64,000 nt of DNA from Clostridium ihumii AP5 (GTDB lineage: Bacteria > Bacillota > Clostridia > Clostridiales > Clostridiaceae): NCBI RefSeq assembly GCF_000612845.1, contig NZ_CCAT010000040.1, positions 40,228 through 104,227 on the forward strand, given 5' to 3'. The translations under genes and the position numbers were made by a program. A model generated the notes under the pieces. That model was not told the origin of the DNA. It saw only the letters and a program-made list of their open reading frames with translations, and searched no databases. Below, in pieces: positions 8,396 to 16,639 of this stretch (positions are counted from its first letter, which is position 1; every line of letters begins with the position of its first letter).

Positions 8396-8773
8396 TATAG
8401 GGTTCCAAGTTCAAATTTAAAGTAATGTCTTTCTCAAATGATATTATTAAGCTTACAGTTTATTTTTATTTTTATATTTGGAACCAAGTAAGAGTTAAGA
8501 GTGAAAAGTGAAAAGTTATAGTTGATATCACTCACTTCGCTTTTAATATCTAAAAATAGAAATGCTTAAAAACTACGTTTTTATATTGTTTACAACTAAT
8601 TTGCTTAGCAAATTTAATAAAAAATCATTCTTTAAAATTGGAAATCCAATTTTCACCTTCACTGTCCACTGTCAATTGTCCATTGTCAATTTTAAAAAAT
8701 ATAGATTAAAACTTAAAAATAAAATTCTCAACTGAAACATGAATAACTTAAAGTTTAAACTTGTTTCCTTATA
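8396..8773 (-). repeat. Intergenic inverted-repeat element, copy 3 (core type A, reversed)
   Basis: It starts TATAGGGTTCCAAGTTC and ends AACTTGTTTCCTTATA, in the opposite direction to copies 1 and 2. Inside are AATTTGCTTAGCAAATT, a short hairpin shared by the type A cores, and the repeated motif CAATTGTCCATTGTCAATT. It lies upstream of the oligoendopeptidase gene, and nothing else is seen in this 757-base gap. Confidence 0.82.
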
Positions 8774-8996
8774 GATTATGAAATTTTTAGTAAATATATA
8801 TGTGAATTTTAAAGATTCACATAATTAGTGTTAAATATTTGAAAAAATAATTATAAAAAAATAATATAATTTAGAAAAATAAAAAAATAAAAAAAATTTC
8901 ATAAATATATTGGAAAATTTTAAATTTTACTTTAGTATATAAGTGAGGGATTGAAATAAGATTTATTTTAAAAGATAAAGGAAAAGAGGAGAAAGT

Positions 8997-10691
8997 ATGA
9001 GATTTGAAGATTACAAATATGAAAGACCTAATTATGAAGAGTACAAAAATAATCTTACTGCATTAATAGAAGAATTTAAAAATGCTAATAGTGCAGAAGA
9101 ACAAATTGAAGATATGAAAAACATAAATACTCTTAGAAATGATTTAATGAGTATGAGAATAATTTCAAATATAAGACATGATATTGATACAAATGAACCA
9201 TTTTATGCTAAGGAAAGAGAGTATTGGGATGAATATGATCCATTATATGAAGAGTTAAATTCTAATTTCTATAAAGCATTAGTAGATTCTAAATTTAAGA
9301 AACAACTTAGTGAAAAATTTGGAAAACAATTTTTAAACTTAGCAGAGTTTTCAATAAAATCTTTTTCACCAGAAATTATAGAAGATATGCAAATAGAAAA
9401 TAAATTAGTAACAGAGTATTCAAAATTAATAGCTTCAGCTAAGATTATGTTTAAAGGTGAAGAAAGAAACCTTCCAGGAATTGCACCTTTTACTATAGAT
9501 AAAGATAGAGAAGTTAGAAAAGAAGCTACTAAAGCTAAATATGATTTCTTTGTAAAAAATGAAGCTGAATTTGATAGAATATATGATGAACTTGTTAAAG
9601 TTAGAGATAAAATGGCTAAAAAATTAGGATATAAAAACTACGTTGAACTTGGTTATGTAAGAATGATGAGAAGTGATTATAATCCTGAAATGGTATCAAA
9701 TTTTAGAAAACAAGTTTTAGATTATATTGTGCCAGTAGCAAATAAACTTTATGAAAGACAAGAAAAAAGATTAAATTTAGATAAATTAAGATGTTTTGAT
9801 GAAAAATTTGAATTTTTAAGTGGAAATGCTACACCAAAAGGGGAGCCACAATGGATAATAGATAATGGAATGAAGATGTATTCAGAATTATCACCAGAAA
9901 CTAAAGAATTCTTTAATTTTATGGTTGATAGCAATCTTTTAGACCTTGTAACTAAAAAAGGAAAAAGAGGCGGTGGATACTGCGATTATATTCCAAACTA
10001 TAAAGCACCATTTATATTTTCAAACTTTAATGGAACATCAGGTGATGTAGATGTGCTTACACATGAAGCAGGTCATGCTTTCCAAGCATATCAATCAAGA
10101 TGGATAGAAATTCCAGAATGCAACTTCCCAACATTTGAAAGTTGTGAAATACATTCTATGAGTATGGAATTCTTTACATGGCCTTGGATGAACTTATTCT
10201 TTAAAGAAGATGCTGATAAATATAAATTTATACATTTAGGATCAGCTATTAAATTTATACCTTATGGAATTACAGTAGATGCATTCCAACATTATGTTTA
10301 TGAAAATCCAACTGCTACTCCAGAAGAAAGAAAAAATGCATGGAGAGATTTAGAAAGACAATATCTACCACACAAAAATTATGAAGATTGTGATTTCCTT
10401 GAAAGAGGAGGATGGTGGTTCCAACAAGGACATATATTCCAAATGCCATTCTATTATATAGATTATACATTAGCACAAATATGTGCACTTCAATTCTGGA
10501 AAAAGATGATGGATAACAGAGAAGAAGCATGGAGTGACTATTTAAGATTATGTAGTGTTGGTGGAACAAAATCATTCTTAGAACTTGTAGAATGTGCAAA
10601 TCTTAAATCACCATTTAAAGATGGTTGCGTTAGTTCTATAATAGATGAAATTGATAAATGGTTAAAAAATGTAGATGATAGCAAACTATAA
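8997..10691 (+). CDS. M3 family oligoendopeptidase F-type metallopeptidase
   Basis: This 564-residue protein is an M3 zinc peptidase that should cleave short peptides in the cytoplasm. The zinc site is HEAGH at residues 356-360, with the third ligand Glu384 in SCEIHSM, the expected spacing for the family. The helical N-terminal half and the GGGYCDYIPNYKAPF strand before the active site fit the oligoendopeptidase F group. There is no signal peptide. The ATG has an AGAGGAG ribosome binding site, and a terminator follows 12 bases after the stop. Peptide nutrition is the likely role. The exact subfamily within M3 is not resolved by eye. Confidence 0.92.
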   Translation: MRFEDYKYERPNYEEYKNNLTALIEEFKNANSAEEQIEDMKNINTLRNDLMSMRIISNIRHDIDTNEPFYAKEREYWDEYDPLYEELNSNFYKALVDSKFKKQLSEKFGKQFLNLAEFSIKSFSPEIIEDMQIENKLVTEYSKLIASAKIMFKGEERNLPGIAPFTIDKDREVRKEATKAKYDFFVKNEAEFDRIYDELVKVRDKMAKKLGYKNYVELGYVRMMRSDYNPEMVSNFRKQVLDYIVPVANKLYERQEKRLNLDKLRCFDEKFEFLSGNATPKGEPQWIIDNGMKMYSELSPETKEFFNFMVDSNLLDLVTKKGKRGGGYCDYIPNYKAPFIFSNFNGTSGDVDVLTHEAGHAFQAYQSRWIEIPECNFPTFESCEIHSMSMEFFTWPWMNLFFKEDADKYKFIHLGSAIKFIPYGITVDAFQHYVYENPTATPEERKNAWRDLERQYLPHKNYEDCDFLERGGWWFQQGHIFQMPFYYIDYTLAQICALQFWKKMMDNREEAWSDYLRLCSVGGTKSFLELVECANLKSPFKDGCVSSIIDEIDKWLKNVDDSKL

Positions 10692-10702
10692 TTAAAAATA
10701 GA

Positions 10703-10736
10703 AAATGAACTCAATAAATTTTGAGTTCATTTTTTT
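10703..10736 (+). terminator. Terminator after the oligoendopeptidase gene
   Basis: AAATGAACTCAA and TTGAGTTCATTT form a 12-base-pair stem around TAAATT, running into T residues. Confidence 0.9.
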
Positions 10737-10768
10737 CAATTTAAAAATATAGAAAATGGGGTGTAAAT

Positions 10769-11362
10769 ATGAACTTGAAATTAATAAAGAAAGATATGCA
10801 AAAGGTTTCTAACTGGAGTGGGGGAAAAACTAATGAAATATATATATATCCTGAAGATGGAAATTATAATGAAAGAGAATTTTTATTTAGATTAAGTTCT
10901 GCAACTGTTGAAGTTGAAAAATCTGAATTTACATATTTAGAAGGTGTTGATAGATATATATTGTCATTAGATAATGAATTAGCTATTACTCATAATGAAG
11001 ATGATGAAATTAAGTTAAAACCATTTGAAGTTCATAATTTTTCAGGAGAAGATAGTACAAAAAGCTTTGGGAAAGCAAGAGATTTCAATCTTATGCTGAA
11101 AAATGGTGCAAAAGGGAATGTGAGTATAGTTAATTTAAATAGATTTAAAGAAATAACTATAAATAAAAAAAGTAAGGGAGTAAGTTTTGAATGTTTTTAT
11201 CTTCCAAAAGAAGAATTAATGTTTAGTGTAAATGAAAAAGAAGGAATATTAAAAAGTGGGGAACTTCTTATAATAGAAACTACAGAAAGAGATGAAAAAA
11301 TAAAAATTAAATTTAAAAGTAATGGAGTAGTAAATTTGATTGATTCTAAGATAATATTATAG
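10769..11362 (+). CDS. HutD family protein
   Basis: The 197-residue protein looks like HutD, a cupin-like protein often encoded near histidine utilisation genes. NWSGGKTNEIYIYPEDG near residue 15 and FLFRLSSATVEVEKSEFTYL (residues 40-59) are characteristic: the WSGGxT start and the SxAxVxxxxxFxxxxGxxR pattern, with the following GVDRYILSL. HutD is thought to act as a regulator or binding protein; its ligand is unsettled. No other hut gene is nearby. The start follows GGGGTG. The TAG stop (11360-11362) falls inside the inverted end of the next repeat element, so the element landed right at the 3' end. Confidence 0.85.
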   Translation: MNLKLIKKDMQKVSNWSGGKTNEIYIYPEDGNYNEREFLFRLSSATVEVEKSEFTYLEGVDRYILSLDNELAITHNEDDEIKLKPFEVHNFSGEDSTKSFGKARDFNLMLKNGAKGNVSIVNLNRFKEITINKKSKGVSFECFYLPKEELMFSVNEKEGILKSGELLIIETTERDEKIKIKFKSNGVVNLIDSKIIL

Positions 11363-11474
11363 GGTTCCAAGCTGAAAAATGAAATTATTCAAATAATAAA
11401 TGAGAATAGTAGTAGTAAAGGAAACAGTAATTATTTAATTTGTAAAAAGATTATTTTAAATTTCAAATCCTATA
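11358..11474 (+). repeat. Intergenic inverted-repeat element, copy 4a (short form)
   Basis: A 117-base element from TATAGGGTTCCAAG to TTTCAAATCCTATA. Its middle, with AAAGGAAACAGTAATTATTT, matches the ends of the type C core seen at 15819-16198 and 20850-21235, as if the core had been deleted. The first bases supply the hutD stop codon. Confidence 0.7.
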
Positions 11475-11735
11475 TAGGAATACAAGTTCAAAAAATTAAT
11501 TATGCGTATTTCAGTTCACAAAGAGATATTTAAAAACTATATAAAAAAGTAATAGTGATAGTTACTATTAAAACTATGGTTAGTAAGAACATTATGGTGG
11601 GGAATTTATTCTCTAAAATGAACTTTTATGGATAAATATTATATTAATTTTATTTGAAGTACAAATAAAACATTGTAGCGGGGATTTCAATCCCCGGGGA
11701 TATCCAACATCATTGTTAATTGGTTCTAAACTTAA
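11473..11735 (+). repeat. Intergenic inverted-repeat element, copy 4b (core type B, right end lost)
   Basis: It begins TATAGGAATACAAGTTC directly where copy 4a ends, the two sharing TATA. The type B core follows, with GGGGAATTTATTCTC and CGGGGATTTCAATCCCCG. It stops matching after TTAATTGGTTCTAAA, so the usual right end is missing. From 11740 to 11899 I see no gene, only a promoter-sized gap before the next start codon. Confidence 0.75.
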
Positions 11736-11899
11736 ATTATAATACTATATTGGAGGTATATTGAAAAAAACGGAGAAAGGTAAAGAAAACATGAAGAAGT
11801 TAATGGCGTATGCCAATATACAAACTTAAAGCAATTTGGTAAATTCATATAGTATTATGGTAATATTAAGTCAATAAAGATATTGTGGAGGTATGAAAA

Positions 11900-12256
11900 A
11901 TGAAAATAGCTATGCCAAAGAACGGAGAAGTAATAAATCAACATTTTGGAAGAAGTGAAAGTTTCTATATTGTAGAATTAGAAAATAATAATGTAGTTGA
12001 AGGTAAAGAGATATCTGCTTTAGAACTACAACATAATCATGGTGGACTTTCTGAACTTCTTGTTAAAGAGGGTGTATCTGTAGTTATAACAGGTGGAATC
12101 GGTAAAGGTGCATATGATGCTTTAAAATTAAAAGGATTAGAAGTTATAAGAGGAGCATCAGGAAATATTGAAGATGTAATTAATGAATATAAATTAGGAA
12201 ATTTAAAAGACAGACAAGTGATGTGTAATCATCATGGAGAGCATCATCATCAGTAA
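11900..12256 (+). CDS. NifX/NifB-like dinitrogenase iron-molybdenum cofactor family protein
   Basis: A 118-residue single-domain protein of the family that holds iron-molybdenum cofactor precursors in nitrogen fixers. It starts MKIAMPKNGEVINQHFGRS, with the His in QHFGRS that is conserved in the family, and has VVITGGIGKGAYDALK near residue 70. The C-terminus CNHHGEHHHQ is rich in His and Cys, suggesting metal binding. No nitrogenase genes are present; such stand-alone members occur in many anaerobes, often near Mrp-type ATPases, and their function is not settled. The ATG follows GGAGGTATGAAA. The call is secure at family level only. Confidence 0.87.
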   Translation: MKIAMPKNGEVINQHFGRSESFYIVELENNNVVEGKEISALELQHNHGGLSELLVKEGVSVVITGGIGKGAYDALKLKGLEVIRGASGNIEDVINEYKLGNLKDRQVMCNHHGEHHHQ

Positions 12257-12356
12257 ATTCATTCACTGATATTTGAAAAAATATAAAATGTCTAGTATAA
12301 TTTGACTACAAGATAATTAATAATAAATTTTTATCAAGGATAGGAGAAATTAGACT

Positions 12357-12701
12357 ATGACAATTGAAAGATTTGAAGGTACTGGAAGAATGAGCCGTTG
12401 TGTTATAAATAATGGCACAATATACTTATGTGGTCAAACTTCAGGAGAAGGAAATATGAAGGAACAGACTGCAGGAGTCTTAAAGAAAATTGAAGAGTTA
12501 TTAGAGAAATATGGCTCAGATAAAAAACACATACTTTCAACTACAATATATGTAAAAGATATGGCTATGTTTAGTGAAATGAATGAAATTTGGGATGCAT
12601 GGGTTATAGATGGATTTGAGCCAGCTAGAGCTTGTGTTGAAGCTAAAATGGCAAGAGAAGAAATATTAGTAGAAATGTCAGTAATAGCTGCTGTAAAATA
12701 G
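12357..12701 (+). CDS. RidA family protein (enamine/imine deaminase type)
   Basis: The 114-residue protein has the YjgF/YER057c/UK114 fold signature. It shows NNGTIYLCGQTSGEG near residue 23, QTAGVLKKIEELLEKYGS around 38, and the conserved Arg and Glu toward the end in EPARACVEAKMAREEILVE, with the catalytic-type Arg in PARACVEA. RidA proteins hydrolyse reactive enamine and imine intermediates made by PLP enzymes. Members of this exact subgroup may lack that activity. The start has a GGATAGGAG ribosome binding site, and a terminator follows. The gene is about 100 bases downstream of the NifX-like gene, on the same strand. Confidence 0.88.
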   Translation: MTIERFEGTGRMSRCVINNGTIYLCGQTSGEGNMKEQTAGVLKKIEELLEKYGSDKKHILSTTIYVKDMAMFSEMNEIWDAWVIDGFEPARACVEAKMAREEILVEMSVIAAVK

Positions 12702-12703
12702 TA

Positions 12704-12735
12704 AAATGAGAAGATTTTAGTCTTCTCATTTTTTA
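12704..12735. terminator. Convergent terminator
   Basis: AAATGAGAAGA and TCTTCTCATTT make an 11-base-pair stem followed by TTTT. It ends the RidA gene on the + strand, and its last bases overlap the stop codon of the small - strand gene. Confidence 0.9.
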
Positions 12736-12873
12736 TTGATGTTTTTTTCCTTTTGGATTTGAAATTTTATGACCATTGATTATGCCAACATCGCCACCAT
12801 CTTTTGGATACATTTTTCTAAGTTCTGCACTAGTTTTATAATCTTCTTTAACTCTACTCTTATTATTATCCAT
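12733..12873 (-). CDS. Small conserved-looking 46-residue protein
   Basis: A short frame on the - strand starts with ATG at 12873 behind a strong AGGAGG site six bases away and ends with TAA at 12733. The product starts MDNNKSRVKEDYK, continues TSAELRKMYPKDGGDVGI and ends NPKGKKHQ. It is soluble and mixed in charge. The perfect ribosome binding site and the adjoining terminator argue for a real gene. I do not recognise a family. It shares its transcription direction with the EamA transporter gene but is separated from it by 106 bases. Confidence 0.68.
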   Translation of the reverse strand: MDNNKSRVKEDYKTSAELRKMYPKDGGDVGIINGHKISNPKGKKHQ

Positions 12874-12979
12874 AAGAAACCTCCTATAGTTTGAAAGTTA
12901 AAAATTAATTTCTTAATTGAAAGAGGTATAACTTTTAACTTGTTTTTAATAGTATTCCACTAAAGAAGTTTATGTATTC

Positions 12980-13849
12980 CTAGCTTTTTCTTACAACTTT
13001 ATCTAGCTTTTTATTATATAGGAACATGTAAAATGATGCAGAAAAAATAATTATATAACCTAAGAAACTAAATTTATCTGGTATTTGATTAAATAATAGC
13101 ATGCTTATTATTGCTGAAAAAATTATATTAGAATAATCAAAAATTGATATTTCTTTAGCAGGTGCATATTTATAAGCAAGTGTTATTCCAAATTGACCAA
13201 TAGTTGCAAACACCCCTGCTAGAATTAGATAAGAAAATTGTATAAGTGTCATAGGTTTATATGTAAGAAGGAAAAATGGCAATATAACTACTGTTGAAAA
13301 AAATGAAAAGAAGAAAACAACAGTATAATATTTTTCTTTTCCACCTAAAATTCTTACAAAAGTATATGCAGCAGCTGCAAATATAGCTGAACATAAACCT
13401 ATTAAATATGGAACCATATCTATATTAAGGGCTGGTTTTATTATAAATAGAGCACCTATGAAGGCTACTATAACAGCTAAAATTTGATTGATTTTAATTT
13501 TCTCTTTTAAGAATAAAGCACAAAATATTATTACAAAAAATGGACTAAGTTTATTTAACATATTGGCATCAGAAAGTATTAAGTGATCTATTGCATAAAA
13601 GTTTAATATAATTCCTATGGTTCCAAAGGCAGATCTTAATAGTAATGTTTTACGATTTTCCTTTTTACCAAAGAAACTTTCCTTATGATAAACTATCATG
13701 AAAAAGGCTATAACACATGAAACTAAATTTCTGAAAAAAGTTTTTTGAAAAGATGGTAAATCTCCAGATAGCTTGACGAAGGTTGACATCATGGCAAATC
13801 CAAATGCCGATAAAATTATAAATAAAATACCTTTATTTCTATTACTCAT
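12980..13849 (-). CDS. EamA/DMT-family transporter
   Basis: This 289-residue protein has about ten hydrophobic helices in two repeated halves, as in the drug/metabolite transporter superfamily. Family features include the N-terminal GILFIILSAFGFAMMSTFVK, the end of the first half IILNFYAIDHLILSDANML followed by LSPFFVIIFCALFLKEKI, and in the second half GILL-type helices around AGVFATIGQFGITLAYKYAPA. It should export or import small metabolites across the cytoplasmic membrane. The substrate cannot be told. GAGAGGAT precedes the ATG on the - strand. The C-terminus ends in a basic KKLDKVVRKS. Confidence 0.88.
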   Translation of the reverse strand: MSNRNKGILFIILSAFGFAMMSTFVKLSGDLPSFQKTFFRNLVSCVIAFFMIVYHKESFFGKKENRKTLLLRSAFGTIGIILNFYAIDHLILSDANMLNKLSPFFVIIFCALFLKEKIKINQILAVIVAFIGALFIIKPALNIDMVPYLIGLCSAIFAAAAYTFVRILGGKEKYYTVVFFFSFFSTVVILPFFLLTYKPMTLIQFSYLILAGVFATIGQFGITLAYKYAPAKEISIFDYSNIIFSAIISMLLFNQIPDKFSFLGYIIIFSASFYMFLYNKKLDKVVRKS

Positions 13850-13903
13850 TTTTTAAAATCCTCTCTTTAAAATAATAATCAATATCATTATCCATAAAAA
13901 CAA

Positions 13904-13942
13904 GAAAAAATGCAAGGAAAGTACAGAGATTTCCTTACATTT
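13904..13942 (-). terminator. Terminator of the hemolysin III gene
   Basis: On the - strand ATGTAAGGAAA and TTTCCTTGCAT form an 11-base-pair stem with one wobble, followed by TTTTTTC. Confidence 0.85.
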
Positions 13943-13952
13943 ATATTTAAAA

Positions 13953-14597
13953 TTAGATTAGATATTTAAAAATGCACATATAGTGAGCTAAACTTCCAAG
14001 CATTACGAATATATGAAAAATTTCATGAGCACCGAAAGTTCTTTTGGAACCTTTTTTCTCTATGCAATATATAACTGCACCTATAGTATATAAGACTCCA
14101 CCTAAAACTAGAAGATATATAACTTCAGGAGCAACTGTTTTAGATAAAGGAGATAATATAAATACTGCTATCCAACCAAGACTTACATATAAAACAGATG
14201 AAACCCATTTAGGACAATCTATCCATTTTACTTTCAATATGATTCCTATTATAGAAAGTGTCCAAATAAATATAAGTAAACCCCACTTTAAGTAAGATTG
14301 TAGACCTATAAGACATATTGGAGTATAAGTTCCAGCAATTAATATAAAAATCATAGAGTGATCTAGTTTCTTTAACACTTTTATAACTTTATCAGAAGAA
14401 ACAACTAAGTGATAAATTGTACTTGCAGTATAAAGAAATATTAAACTTAAACCAAAAATTATAACTCCAACTAAGGAAGAGATTCCCGTTCTATTTATAA
14501 ACTCTCTATGGATTAGTGAAACTAATCCTATTAAAGAAAATACAGCTCCAAAAAGATGTGTAAAACCACTTACTGGTTCGCGAAAATATTTATTCAT
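13953..14597 (-). CDS. Hemolysin III family membrane protein (YqfA/PAQR type)
   Basis: The 214-residue protein has seven predicted helices and the residues that define the PAQR/hemolysin III family. These are EPVSGFTHLFGAVFSL at the start, YTASTIYHLV with LDHSMIFILIAGTYTP in the middle, and FGAHEIFHIFVMLGSLAHY near the end. His and Asp residues in those motifs probably bind a metal in the membrane, as in adiponectin receptor relatives. Bacterial members are usually of unknown physiological role despite the name. An AGGAGG site precedes the ATG on the - strand. It is a single gene with its own terminator. Confidence 0.92.
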   Translation of the reverse strand: MNKYFREPVSGFTHLFGAVFSLIGLVSLIHREFINRTGISSLVGVIIFGLSLIFLYTASTIYHLVVSSDKVIKVLKKLDHSMIFILIAGTYTPICLIGLQSYLKWGLLIFIWTLSIIGIILKVKWIDCPKWVSSVLYVSLGWIAVFILSPLSKTVAPEVIYLLVLGGVLYTIGAVIYCIEKKGSKRTFGAHEIFHIFVMLGSLAHYMCIFKYLI

Positions 14598-14791
14598 TAA
14601 AATACCTCCTAATAAATTTGAATGTAGTTTTAAAAACTATGTTTTAGTATATTTATATTATAACACAAATGAAATTAAAATAAACATAAAAAATAATATT
14701 TAATAATATAGTTTATCAAAACACAAAATACAATATAAATATTGACATAATGAATCTATAATGTGACAATATACTTAAAAAGAAAATATAT

Positions 14792-14875
14792 TATAAGATT
14801 CTAATTTGAAAACTTAAGTTATTCATATTTTATTTGATAAATATAGAAACTAAAATATGAACTTAGAACTCTATA
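14792..14875 (+). repeat. Intergenic inverted-repeat element, copy 5 (84-base remnant)
   Basis: The left end TATAAGATTCTAATTTG runs into AACTTAAGTTATTCAT, as in full copies, then jumps to the right end GAACTTAGAACTCTATA. The whole core is missing. The rest of the gap 14598-15032 holds nothing I recognise except the start region of the next gene. Confidence 0.65.
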
Positions 14876-15032
14876 TACTAGATAATTAAGTTGAAAATTT
14901 AAAAGAATTGTTTATAGAAGATTAATTTTGAATAAATATATTATCCACCATTTAAAAAAATTCATTCTTAAATTTCTTTTGCTATTAGAAATAGAAGTTA
15001 AAAATGGTAGAGTTATGATAAGGAGAGGAAGT

Positions 15033-15626
15033 ATGTATAATAAAAATGAAATTTTAAGTGCTTTAAATGAAATGAAACTAGATGATTATATGGAGTTATC
15101 TAAAATACCAGATATTGATTTATATATGGATCAAATTATAACATTATTTGATAAAAATTTAGGTGAAAATAAAAGAACTGAAGAAGACAAATTACTTACT
15201 AAAACCATGATTAATAATTACGCAAAAGATAAACTTTTAATGGCACCTGACAAAAAGAAATATACAAAAGAGCACATAATATTAATGTGTATAATATATA
15301 ATTTAAAACAAAGTTTAAGTATTCAAGATATAAAAAAGTTATTTAATCCAATGATTGCTAATTTTGAAGATGAAAATTTAAAAGAAGATGAAAAGAAAAA
15401 GTTAAGTAAATTATATGAAAGTTTTTATGAAATTAAAAAAAATGAAATTGAAGATAATTTAAAAAATATTGAGGAAAAGATAAATAATATAAATAATATG
15501 GAATCAGATGATTACGGAAAAGTATTTATAACAGTATTAATATTAATTTACTCTGCCAATATTCAAAGAAAGTTAGCAGAAAGAATGATAGATAAATTTT
15601 TAATATGTGAAAATGATGAAAAATAG
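15033..15626 (+). CDS. DUF1836 family protein with an HTH-like domain
   Basis: The 197-residue product from the ATG at 15033 (behind AAGGAGAGG) matches the DUF1836 family. Key stretches are IPDIDLYMDQIITL near residue 25, LLTKTMINNYAKDKLL near residue 53 and KKYTKEHIILMCIIYNLKQ around residue 75, followed by LSIQDIKKLF. The middle resembles a winged HTH of the MerR type, so DNA binding is likely, but no target or ligand is established. The C-terminal half is charged and coiled-coil-like, ending in a hydrophobic helix. An upstream in-frame start at 14928 exists but lacks a ribosome binding site. Confidence 0.85.
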   Translation: MYNKNEILSALNEMKLDDYMELSKIPDIDLYMDQIITLFDKNLGENKRTEEDKLLTKTMINNYAKDKLLMAPDKKKYTKEHIILMCIIYNLKQSLSIQDIKKLFNPMIANFEDENLKEDEKKKLSKLYESFYEIKKNEIEDNLKNIEEKINNINNMESDDYGKVFITVLILIYSANIQRKLAERMIDKFLICENDEK

Positions 15627-15632
15627 AATTTA

Positions 15633-15680
15633 TTTCAATATGTTTTAAAAGTAATTTTCAACATATTGAAATTTTCTTTT
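15633..15680 (+). terminator. Terminator after the DUF1836 gene
   Basis: TTTCAATATGTT pairs with AACATATTGAAA over 12 base pairs, followed by TTTTCTTTT. Confidence 0.85.
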
Positions 15681-15756
15681 ATATAAATAAAAAATATAAA
15701 AATAAAACCTTTAAAATGTTTAGAAAATTGTGTAAAATATATATTATAATGTTTCA

Positions 15757-16265
15757 TATAGGGTTCCAAGTTGAAACTTTAAGTTATTCAAATATTAAAT
15801 GATAATAATGGTAGTAAAGGAAACAGGACTTATTTAAAACGTTATTCATAAAAATCTCAAAGAAACTCTAATAAATTTGCCATTTTATTTCCAAGACTAA
15901 ACGGCTATAAGTGAACTGAATTCAGAGCTATGTAATTAAATTCTAGTCTATTTTTCATAACTCTTCGTCAGCAATTCACATTAATAAAATGCCATTATTA
16001 ATGCGAATTACTTCCTTGATTTATAAAAAATATACATTGAATTTTGAATTACATATTTCTAAATTTAGTTCACACGACATCCTATCTAGGCAGTCGCTGA
16101 ACCCGTCCTTGGGTTCAGGTCTTGAAAATAAAACGCAAATTAATAAGATTTTCTAAATTAATTTTTAAAGAAATACTTATTTAAATAAGTCCTGTTCCTT
16201 GATGAAATAAAAAAGTTTTTCAATTGATAAATGTATTATTTAAACTTCAAACTTGTAACTCTATA
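15757..16265 (+). repeat. Intergenic inverted-repeat element, copy 6 (core type C)
   Basis: The left end is TATAGGGTTCCAAGTTG and the right end AACTTGTAACTCTATA. The interior is different from types A and B: it is the 380-base type C core, listed separately. The right end shares its TATA with the left end of copy 7, so the two copies are in direct contact. Confidence 0.82.
15819..16198. repeat. Type C core with its own inverted ends; possible structured RNA or nested MITE
   Basis: GGAAACAGGACTTATTTAAA at the left is matched by TTTAAATAAGTCCTGTTCC at the right, a second inverted pair inside copy 6. The core is almost identical to that at about 20850-21235 (roughly ten differences over 390 bases by eye). 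It holds two striking hairpins: CTGAACCC-GTCCTT-GGGTTCAG at 16097-16118, and AATTC.CATTAATAA with TTATTAATG.GAATT near 15977-16012. No coding frame of note is present. Both mobility and function as RNA are inferences. Confidence 0.65.
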
Positions 16266-16625
16266 TAGGAATCCAAGTTAAAACTTTAAGTTATTCATGT
16301 TTCAATTGAGAATTTTAACGCTAATTATTAATCTATATTTTAGAAATTGACAATGGACAGTGAATGTAAAAATTGGATTTCCAATTTTAAAGAATGATTT
16401 TTTATTAAATTTGCACAGCAAATTAATTGAAAACAATATAAAAACGTAGTTTTTAGGTATTTCTATTTTAAATATTATGAATGAAATCAGTAATATTAAC
16501 CATAACTGTCAATTGTCAATTTTCAATTGTCAACTGGTTCCGAATATAAATATAGAAATAAACTGTAAGATTAGTATTATTATTTGAGAAAGAGATTACT
16601 TTGAACTTGAACTTGGAACCTTATA
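16264..16625 (+). repeat. Intergenic inverted-repeat element, copy 7 (core type A)
   Basis: It runs from TATAGGAATCCAAGTTA to AACTTGGAACCTTATA. The inner arms are ATTGACAATGGACAGTG on the left and AACTGTCAATTGTCAATT on the right, which pair with each other although they differ from the arms of copy 1. It ends two bases before the AAGGAGGGG ribosome binding site of the aminopeptidase P gene. Confidence 0.85.
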
Positions 16626-16639
16626 TAAGGAGGGGTTTT

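Noticed and set aside
11791..11829. Short frame MKKLMAYANIQT before the NifX-like gene
   Set aside because: Thirteen codons with no conserved feature. It may be a chance frame in an A-rich leader.
14928..15032. Longer N-terminus for the DUF1836 protein
   Set aside because: The TTG start has no good ribosome binding site, and the added segment does not match the family start; ATG at 15033 follows AAGGAGAGG.
16601..16639. Earlier in-frame TTG start for aminopeptidase P
   Set aside because: It lies in the right end of repeat copy 7 with no ribosome binding site, while ATG at 16640 has AAGGAGGGG.
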